Positions 6,811 to 11,675 of a DNA stretch of 11,675 nt are shown here, in pieces. Location of the stretch: NCBI GenBank assembly GCA_000431835.1, contig HF987951.1, positions 1 through 11,675 on the forward strand, read 5' to 3'. The notes under the pieces were generated by a model. The model saw nothing but the letters and a program-made list of their open reading frames with translations. It had not been told where the DNA came from and ran no database searches. The position numbers and the translations under genes are program-made. Source of the DNA: Succinatimonas sp. CAG:777 (GTDB lineage: Bacteria > Pseudomonadota > Gammaproteobacteria > Enterobacterales > Succinivibrionaceae). Position 1 is the stretch's first letter. Each line of letters starts with the position of its first letter.

Positions 6811-7353
6811 ATGGATTTAATTTCAGTTAACGATAAAACATTTTTCATAAAGCAGTTACTTGGCAAAGGTAAAGGTGGATATTCATATCTTGTAGAGAAT
6901 GAGCAAAATGAAGAATTTGTTGTCAAACAAATCCATCATGAACCTTGTGACTACTATAATTTTGGAAATAAGATTGAAGCTGAGAAAAACGACTATAAAA
7001 GGTTATGTGAAACAGGGATTCTGATCCCTCGAATGTACTCAATTGACGAAACTAAAGAAACAATTCTAAAAGAGTATATAAAAGGAGACACCGCATTTAC
7101 TCTAGTCAAAAATGATGCTCTTCCACATGATGCCATCTTACAATTAGAAGATATGGCTCAAAAAGTAAAAGAATTCGGCCTCAATATTGACTATTTCCCA
7201 ACCAACTTTGTTTTGCAAAGTGGTCGCTTTTACTATATAGATTATGAGTGCAACTCATATATGGCGGAGTGGAATTTTGAAAACTGGGGCATTAAATATT
7301 GGAGTAAAACAAAAGAATTCTTAGACTACTTAAGAGATCATCCTGATCTCTAA
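6811..7353 (+). CDS. Small protein-kinase-like protein
   Basis: A 180-residue protein that keeps the core landmarks of the protein-kinase fold in order. It has a glycine-rich loop GKGKGG (18-23), a VVK lysine (K39), a helix-C candidate acid (E56 or E58), a hinge-like LKEYIKG (86-92), a catalytic-loop D127-x4-N132 without the usual HRD, and D144 in YYIDYE in place of DFG. These residues suggest ATP binding and possibly phosphotransfer to a protein or small molecule; the substrate is unknown. It is far smaller than a normal Ser/Thr kinase, lacks the large C-lobe, and ends with an aromatic-rich segment around NFENWGIKYW. I recall similar small proteins from Firmicutes, so transfer is possible. 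GGAG (6802-6805) lies 5 nt before ATG. It stands alone, with its own promoter region not clearly readable and a long hairpin after it. Confidence 0.7.
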   Translation: MDLISVNDKTFFIKQLLGKGKGGYSYLVENEQNEEFVVKQIHHEPCDYYNFGNKIEAEKNDYKRLCETGILIPRMYSIDETKETILKEYIKGDTAFTLVKNDALPHDAILQLEDMAQKVKEFGLNIDYFPTNFVLQSGRFYYIDYECNSYMAEWNFENWGIKYWSKTKEFLDYLRDHPDL

Positions 7354-7370
7354 AAGAGCTTATCAAAAAT

Positions 7371-7426
7371 TTCTATTCCCAAAAGTAAAAAAATATTTAA
7401 ACTTTTGGGAATAGAATTGATTTTTA
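7371..7426. terminator. Long 16-bp hairpin between convergent genes
   Basis: TTCTATTCCCAAAAGT (7371-7386) and ACTTTTGGGAATAGAA (7401-7416) are perfectly complementary around a 14-nt A/T loop, with TTGATTTTT following on the plus strand and T-rich sequence on the other side when read from the minus strand. It lies between the kinase-like gene and the 3' end of the minus-strand nuclease pseudogene, so it probably terminates both. Confidence 0.75.
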
Positions 7427-7459
7427 ATTTTATTATCATAAAGTTATTTTTTACGATTC

Positions 7460-9033
7460 TTATACATTTTCAATTACGCACTTGTGTTTCTTTGATTTAG
7501 CATCATAGCTAATACCTAACATCATTACTTTTGGAGAGTATTCTCTAACTTTATCTAGATAATTCCGCTCTTTTATTTGCTCTAAAGCTTTTGAAGCCGA
7601 TTTATTAAATTTTAATTCGATAATTAGTGCTGGTACACTTTTTGAGTATTCTGCTTTCGGAAGATATACAATGTCTGCAAAACCTTTTCCTGTTGCCTTT
7701 TCTAAAAGAGGCTTTTGGTAATTTTCACATATTGCTGCAAAAGCTGTAAGTACTGTATATTTTAGGCTTTCTTCGCCATTGTATGAGATTATGGATGTTC
7801 TCTGTCCATGAACTTTCTCAAGCTCCAAAGCAACATAATTACAATCTTTTTCAAAAACCTTTTCCAAAAAAATTTTTGAATTCTTAATGATCGATACATA
7901 TTCTTTCCAAGCACAGTCATCTAATGATTTTAAAAGTTCTCTTCTAACTTCCTCATTAGGAACGTAGACTTCATTTTGATTTGAATTATAGGCAAGATAA
8001 CCTAGATGTATTAGGTAGACAATAACCGAATCTTTACTACTAAATACAGAGTTCTCGTTGTTAAATCTAGTAATATCGATTCCCTTTAAAGAATTTCCAT
8101 TTACAAGATCGATAATATCTTCTTTCAAGCCAATGAAGTTCAATGAAATGCATTCTTTAACAGGATAATAAGATGCTGTATCAGACCAATAACTTTGATA
8201 AACTCCTGTTTTCATCAAAGTCATTATGGAACGAGGATTATAAACGTCATAATCATCTAAATGGTATCCATCGTACCATAGTTTAGCATTTTTAAAATCG
8301 ATACCATGTTTTTGACACAGAGAAGATACTTCCTCCCCAGTAAAACCTACAAATTTACCTAATCTAAAGGTATTCAACATTGAGATCTGGTCAAAATTGT
8401 TCAAAGCTGACTATGTGTCATAACGACCAATTGGGAAAATACCGGTCATATAGGCTAAAGCTACAGCTCTATCACCAATTGCACCTTTAAACAAACCTCT
8501 TAAGAGATTTAAGTATGATTTAACCTCTTCTTTTTCATTTGGATAATCACGAAATAAGCAGTCATATTCATCAAGAATAAAGACAAAATTTTCATTTGTT
8601 TTATTAAAAATATTAAGGATAGCCTCAACGAGATTGTCTTTAGAAAAATGTATATCACTAAATTCATCAGCTAATTCTTTACAAACTGACTTTTGGATGT
8701 AAGAAACTACTCCTTTGCACCTTGATTTAGAGCAATCATCGACTGTATATCAAGAGTTATTACGTTAAACTTGTTGATATACTTTTCATATGATTCTTCT
8801 TTTGATATTTCAAGTTTACTAAAGAGATCATGTGAATCACAGCCTTTAGAATAGTATGCTGCAAGCATATTAGCAGTATATGATTTTTCAAAACGACGTG
8901 GTCTAGAAACACAAAGAAATTTAGTTGAAGGTGAATATAAACTTTTATTGGTATATGATATCAGTGATGACTTATCAATATATTCACTTAACAAAATATT
9001 CTGAAAGTTCAACTTTCCATCATTTATATGCAT
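7460..9033 (-). pseudogene. Broken AAA-ATPase-like / PD-(D/E)XK nuclease-family gene
   Basis: The whole region is one gene of the family with an N-terminal AAA-ATPase-like domain (PF09820) and a C-terminal PD-(D/E)XK domain (PF08011, formerly DUF1703); these genes are common in host-associated anaerobes and their role is uncertain. Joined, the frames give about 524 residues, the normal size. The first frame (9033-8707) has the P-loop as RPRRFEKS, where the family has RPRRFGKS: codon 8889-8887 is GAA instead of GGA. It then meets TAG after AKE; adding one base after GAG (8710) restores VVSYIQKS and onward. The second frame holds a Walker B-like FVFILDEYD (8584-8561) and YMTGI, then a TAG at 8413-8411 in the conserved segment before SALNNF, after which the same frame runs on to 7460. 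The C-terminal nuclease motif is intact: GFAD, then ELK and a downstream QI. Three lesions indicate decay. Confidence 0.9.
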
Positions 9034-9058
9034 CTTGATTTGCTCTTACCCAAAACAC

Positions 9059-9075
9059 ATACAATTTAATTGTAT
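9059..9075. repeat. 17-nt palindrome upstream of the nuclease pseudogene
   Basis: ATACAATT-T-AATTGTAT is a perfect inverted repeat about 26 bp before the pseudogene's ATG (minus strand) and within the divergent spacer toward alaA. It overlaps the best -10-like sequence for the minus strand (TACTAT/TATACA). It may be an old operator, or simply an AT-rich symmetric sequence. Confidence 0.35.
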
Positions 9076-9094
9076 AGTAAAAAGGCAAAGCTCT

Positions 9095-9144
9095 ATAACT
9101 TGAGATTTAAATTATTAGTGAACTTAAGTTATTTGTAGTACAAT
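9095..9144 (+). promoter_or_regulatory. Likely alaA promoter region with inverted repeats
   Basis: TACAAT (9139-9144) is the best -10 for alaA; the -35 position (9116-9121, TAGTGA) is poor. ATAACTT (9095-9101) and AAGTTAT (9126-9132) form an inverted repeat, and AACTTAAGTT (9121-9130) is a perfect palindrome lying between the -35 and -10. These could be operator sites for alanine- or leucine-responsive control, but no regulator can be named from the sequence. Confidence 0.3.
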
Positions 9145-9191
9145 CCTAAACACTCAAAACCAAACTTAGTAATTTTTTTAACGGGTGAAAT

Positions 9192-10403
9192 ATGAAATTA
9201 TTACAAAAATCTCATAAACTCGATAATGTCTGTTACGACATTAGAGGCAAGATACATCAAGAAGCTCTTCGTATGGAAGAGGAAGGTCAGAGGATCTTAA
9301 AACTTAACATTGGAAACACTGCGACCTTTGGTTTTGAGGCGCCTGAAGAGGTGGTTCGCGATGTTATCCGTTCTCTACCTAACTCTCAAGGATACTGCGA
9401 ATCTAATGGTATTTTTCCAGCCCGTAAAGCCATTGCTCAGTACTACCAGCAAAAGGGTATGAAAAACGTCGATGCTGACGATATCTTTATCGGCAACGGC
9501 GCATCAGAGCTTATTACCATGACTATGAACGCACTGTTAAATAACGGTGATGAAGTTTTAGTTCCAGCTCCTGATTACCCACTATGGACTGCTGCTATTA
9601 ACCTAGCTGGTGGTAAAGCTGTTCACTACATGTGTGATGAACAGGCTAACTGGTATCCAGATATTGATGATATGAAAAAGAAAGTTACCTCAAGAACAGT
9701 AGGTATCGTTCTTATCAATCCTAATAACCCTACAGGTGCTGTATACCCTACTCCTCTTTTACAAGAGATCGTAGAGTTTGCAAGACAGAATAATCTTGTA
9801 ATCTTCGCAGACGAAATTTATGACAAGATTTTATACGATGATGTAGCACACAGAAGTATCTGTACTTTAGCTGATGATGTAACTGTAGTTACCTTCAACG
9901 GTCTGTCAAAAGTATACAGAGCTTGCGGTTTCAGAATGGGTTGGATCTTAATTACAGGTCCTGAAAAACGCAATAAAGGCTTTGTTGACGGCATCAAGCT
10001 TATGATGGCAATGCGTTTATGCGCAAACGTTCCTCTACAGCATGCTATTCAGACAGCTTTAGGCGGATATCAGAGTATCAATGAGCTTATCATTCCTGGT
10101 GGTCGTTTGTATCAGCAAAGAACAGCCATGTATGACAGATTAAATGCTATTGACGGCATTACTGTAGTAAAGCCACACGGCGCTCTGTATATGTTCCCTA
10201 AGCTCGATAAGAAGTTCAATATCAAGGACGATCAGAAATTTGCAATGGACTTACTAAAGCAAGAAAAAATGCTGATTGTTCAGGGTACAGGCTTTAACTG
10301 GCCAGAGCCAAACCACTTTAGAGTTGTATTTTTACCATCAATTGACATCATCAATGATGCTTGCGATAGATTGGAGCACTTCCTAAAGACTTACCGTCAG
10401 TAA
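9192..10403 (+). CDS. alaA: Glutamate-pyruvate (alanine) aminotransferase AlaA
   Basis: AlaA is a PLP-dependent class I aminotransferase that makes alanine from pyruvate and glutamate in the cytoplasm. The 403-residue protein aligns from memory along its whole length with E. coli AlaA (YfbQ). Shared segments include NVCYDIRG, VPAPDYPLWTAA, NPNNPTGAVY (176-185) and FADEIYDKILYDD. The PLP lysine is K240 in FNGLSKVYR. Other expected cofactor and substrate residues are Y129, N180, D207, Y210, R248 and R377 in NHFRVV. One difference is GNTATFGF at 41-48, where the E. coli protein has GNPAPFGF. ATG is preceded by GGGTGA (9183-9188) at good spacing. Stops are tandem TAATAA, followed by a strong terminator, so it is monocistronic. 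Confidence 0.94.
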   Translation: MKLLQKSHKLDNVCYDIRGKIHQEALRMEEEGQRILKLNIGNTATFGFEAPEEVVRDVIRSLPNSQGYCESNGIFPARKAIAQYYQQKGMKNVDADDIFIGNGASELITMTMNALLNNGDEVLVPAPDYPLWTAAINLAGGKAVHYMCDEQANWYPDIDDMKKKVTSRTVGIVLINPNNPTGAVYPTPLLQEIVEFARQNNLVIFADEIYDKILYDDVAHRSICTLADDVTVVTFNGLSKVYRACGFRMGWILITGPEKRNKGFVDGIKLMMAMRLCANVPLQHAIQTALGGYQSINELIIPGGRLYQQRTAMYDRLNAIDGITVVKPHGALYMFPKLDKKFNIKDDQKFAMDLLKQEKMLIVQGTGFNWPEPNHFRVVFLPSIDIINDACDRLEHFLKTYRQ

Positions 10404-10422
10404 TAAAAAGTTTAGATCTTAT

Positions 10423-10449
10423 AAGGCTGCACAAAATGCAGCCTTTTTT
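10423..10449 (+). terminator. Intrinsic terminator of alaA
   Basis: Perfect 9-bp stem AAGGCTGCA / TGCAGCCTT with loop CAAAA, running into a T-tract (10444-10449), 20 nt after the alaA stop. The next gene's promoter begins only 3 nt beyond it. Confidence 0.93.
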
Positions 10450-10451
10450 AA

Positions 10452-10460
10452 TGTTAAAAT
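10452..10460 (+). promoter_or_regulatory. Extended -10 promoter of the DUF4357 operon
   Basis: TGTTAAAAT is an extended -10 (TG-T-TAAAAT) immediately after the alaA terminator. The position of a -35 falls inside the terminator hairpin and does not match consensus. The expected start near 10467 leaves about 24 nt of leader. Confidence 0.55.
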
Positions 10461-10490
10461 ATGCCATTATTTGTATTAGAAATATGAAGC

Positions 10491-10988
10491 ATGGCAGATA
10501 GAGAAGTTCACTTTATTACTGACGAAAAAGGCAAGAGAACCCATGCCATTATTCCAATTGAGGTTTACACTCAATTAGTGGCATTAAAAGGGTTGTTAAA
10601 ACACACTGCGCCTTTAGGTGATCATGAACTCTACACTTTTTCTATTAAAAATCTTACAGCTAAAGGCTATCCAGAAGGCACCAGATCAAAACCTTATTTT
10701 GTGGTAACCAAAGGATCACAGGCTGTGTTAGAACATGTGTCATCTACTCCAGAACACGTTGATGAGCAAAGAGAAAAGCTGCTGTCAGACGGATCATTAA
10801 AACTTGATCCTGAGAATAACTGCTTTGTATTCACTAAAGATTTGAAATTTAAAAGTGCCTCGTTAGCTGCTGCGATTGTCGCAGGCAATGTCAGAAACGG
10901 ACTTGATGTTTGGGTCAACCGTGAAGGTTTTAGCTTAAAACAATCAGGTTATGGAGTAAAGAGTAAAAAAGGCACTTTGAAGAAATGA
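10491..10988 (+). CDS. DUF4357-domain protein
   Basis: A 165-residue cytoplasmic protein of unknown function. Its C-terminal part (about 118-155), with SASLAAAIVAGNVRNGLDVW followed by VNREGFSLKQ, fits DUF4357 (pattern S-A-AA-V-G-NG-W--G--L), a small domain usually appended to other proteins. The first 40 residues, around ITDEKGKRTHAIIPIEVYTQLVAL, resemble the N-terminal strand-helix of Phd/YefM-like antitoxins, but no toxin gene is adjacent. An ATG seven bases upstream (10484) reaches a stop after five codons, so 10491 is the start; its ribosome site is weak. The stop TGA overlaps the ribosome site GAGG of the next gene, 7 nt away, so the two form an operon with an RNA methyltransferase homologue. 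A role linked to RNA or ribosomes is only inference. Confidence 0.75.
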   Translation: MADREVHFITDEKGKRTHAIIPIEVYTQLVALKGLLKHTAPLGDHELYTFSIKNLTAKGYPEGTRSKPYFVVTKGSQAVLEHVSSTPEHVDEQREKLLSDGSLKLDPENNCFVFTKDLKFKSASLAAAIVAGNVRNGLDVWVNREGFSLKQSGYGVKSKKGTLKK

Positions 10989-10995
10989 GGTCTAT

Positions 10996-11675
10996 ATGAC
11001 ATTTGAACAAAAAAGCTTTTCTAAAAAGCCTTTCGTAAAAAAAGATAGTGCTAAAAAGGAATTTTCAAAAAAGCATAACTTTAGCCGCAATGGAGATTTT
11101 AAAAGAAAATCATTTAAGAAAGGTGATGAAGAAAAGACTGAAAGATTCTCTAAAGAAAAGCGTCCTTTTAACAAGTCTCGTTACGATAATAAGAACAAGA
11201 CAAGAGTTGAGAGTAAATTCAAAGCTCATGATGAGCACGTAGAGTTTGTGCGTCGCAAGGGCTTTTCTGCTTTCCAGTTAAGATTAGTAAATTCTATCTT
11301 AGAAGATGTTTTGGTAATGCATAACTCTTTAGATAGAGCTTATGCCTACTGGTTTAACAAAGTTAAAATCGATCCTGTTGAGCAAGGTTTCTTAATCAAG
11401 CAAATTAACTTCATGTTCTCTCGCTTATCTTTATTTGCCTTTGTTGCAAATTTAAAGAGACCTTCAGATTTTGAAAGACACATAGGGCGTTTAACTTTCT
11501 CATTCTGTGCTTACAGAGACTGGCCTTTACCTGAGTTAGAAGGTGAAGAAGGCTTTGACAGACGCGGTCTAAAAAAACGTATTGCTCAGGCTAAAGATGA
11601 GCCTATGTACAATGACGGTTGTCCTTTATGGTTGCAGGAGCTAGGAGCTGCTGAATTAAAAGGCAAGTGGGACGA
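10996..11675 (+). CDS. RsmB/NOP-family RNA cytosine-C5 methyltransferase, N-terminal part
   Basis: The frame is open to the window end (226 codons seen) and lacks the SAM-binding and catalytic Cys region, which would lie to the right. Residues 1-78 are a low-complexity, very basic leader built of short repeats such as FSKK, FKRK, FSKEKR and FNKSR. The helical part from about 90 (FSAFQLRLVNSILEDVL) and the segment GCPLWLQELGAAELKGKW (208-225) match the region just before the LRxNTLK element in Sun/RsmB-like 5-methylcytosine rRNA methyltransferases. Such enzymes act on rRNA in the cytoplasm; the exact target cannot be given. ATG at 10996 has GAGG (10987-10990) at good spacing and is coupled to the DUF4357 gene. 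The basic leader probably contacts RNA. Family assignment rests on the N-terminal segment only. Confidence 0.68.
   Translation, partial: MTFEQKSFSKKPFVKKDSAKKEFSKKHNFSRNGDFKRKSFKKGDEEKTERFSKEKRPFNKSRYDNKNKTRVESKFKAHDEHVEFVRRKGFSAFQLRLVNSILEDVLVMHNSLDRAYAYWFNKVKIDPVEQGFLIKQINFMFSRLSLFAFVANLKRPSDFERHIGRLTFSFCAYRDWPLPELEGEEGFDRRGLKKRIAQAKDEPMYNDGCPLWLQELGAAELKGKWD

Noticed and set aside
7460..8404. The 314-residue minus-strand frame starting with TTG at 8404 as an independent nuclease gene.
   Set aside because: It begins in the middle of a conserved family segment directly after an in-frame TAG, with matching family sequence continuing upstream in the same frame; it is a fragment of the pseudogene.
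8411..8413. Possible recoding of TAG (amber readthrough or special amino acid) in the nuclease gene.
   Set aside because: The same gene also has a frameshift and an altered P-loop, so simple decay explains everything; no downstream recoding element is seen.
5036..9109. 13-nt AACTTGAGATTTA present at 5036-5048 (dacB leader) and 9097-9109 (before alaA).
   Set aside because: About one such 13-nt match is expected by chance in 11.7 kb, more in AT-rich DNA, and the copies sit at different places relative to their promoters.
10491..10988. DUF4357 gene as the antitoxin of a toxin-antitoxin pair.
   Set aside because: Only the first 40 residues resemble an antitoxin; the following gene is a long methyltransferase-like protein, not a small toxin.

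Overview
The window looks like chromosome of an AT-rich gammaproteobacterium, most likely of the Succinivibrionaceae/Aeromonadales type. This is inferred from an AlaA protein very close to the Enterobacterales form, a PBP4-type DacB, a FabV-type enoyl reductase, and a tRNA operon in the order Arg-His-Leu, which recalls argX-hisR-leuT of E. coli. I could run no database search, so the taxon is an inference from remembered protein families.

Layout: (1) 1-975 is the 3' half of an IS1634/IS4-type DDE transposase cut by the window edge. (2) 1060-1342 is a minus-strand tRNA operon, Arg(UCU)-His(GUG)-Leu(UAG), with a strong sigma70 promoter at 1418-1446; the IS lies directly downstream of it. (3) 1629-3451 is a two-gene unit, a TauE/SafE-type permease overlapping folD by one base, closed by a bidirectional terminator. 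(4) fabV (minus) and dacB (plus) diverge from a 292-bp intergenic region with several ACGTG-type inverted repeats. (5) 6811-7353 is a lone, very small protein-kinase-like gene. (6) 7460-9033 is a decayed AAA-ATPase/PD-(D/E)XK nuclease gene on the minus strand with three recognisable lesions. (7) 9192-10403 is alaA with its own terminator. (8) 10491 onward is an operon of a DUF4357 protein and the N-terminal part of an RsmB/NOP-type RNA methyltransferase with a very basic leader, running off the right edge.

Most of the intact genes are housekeeping: one-carbon metabolism (folD), fatty-acid synthesis (fabV), cell wall (dacB), alanine synthesis (alaA) and RNA modification. The accessory parts are the IS, the kinase-like gene and the nuclease pseudogene. 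I see no CRISPR array, no phage module and no clear new multi-gene system. The most unusual items are the multiply broken AAA/PD-(D/E)XK gene, the minimal kinase-like protein, the DUF4357-methyltransferase pair with its basic leader, and a recurrent extended -10 promoter (TGNTAAAAT) before three separate genes.
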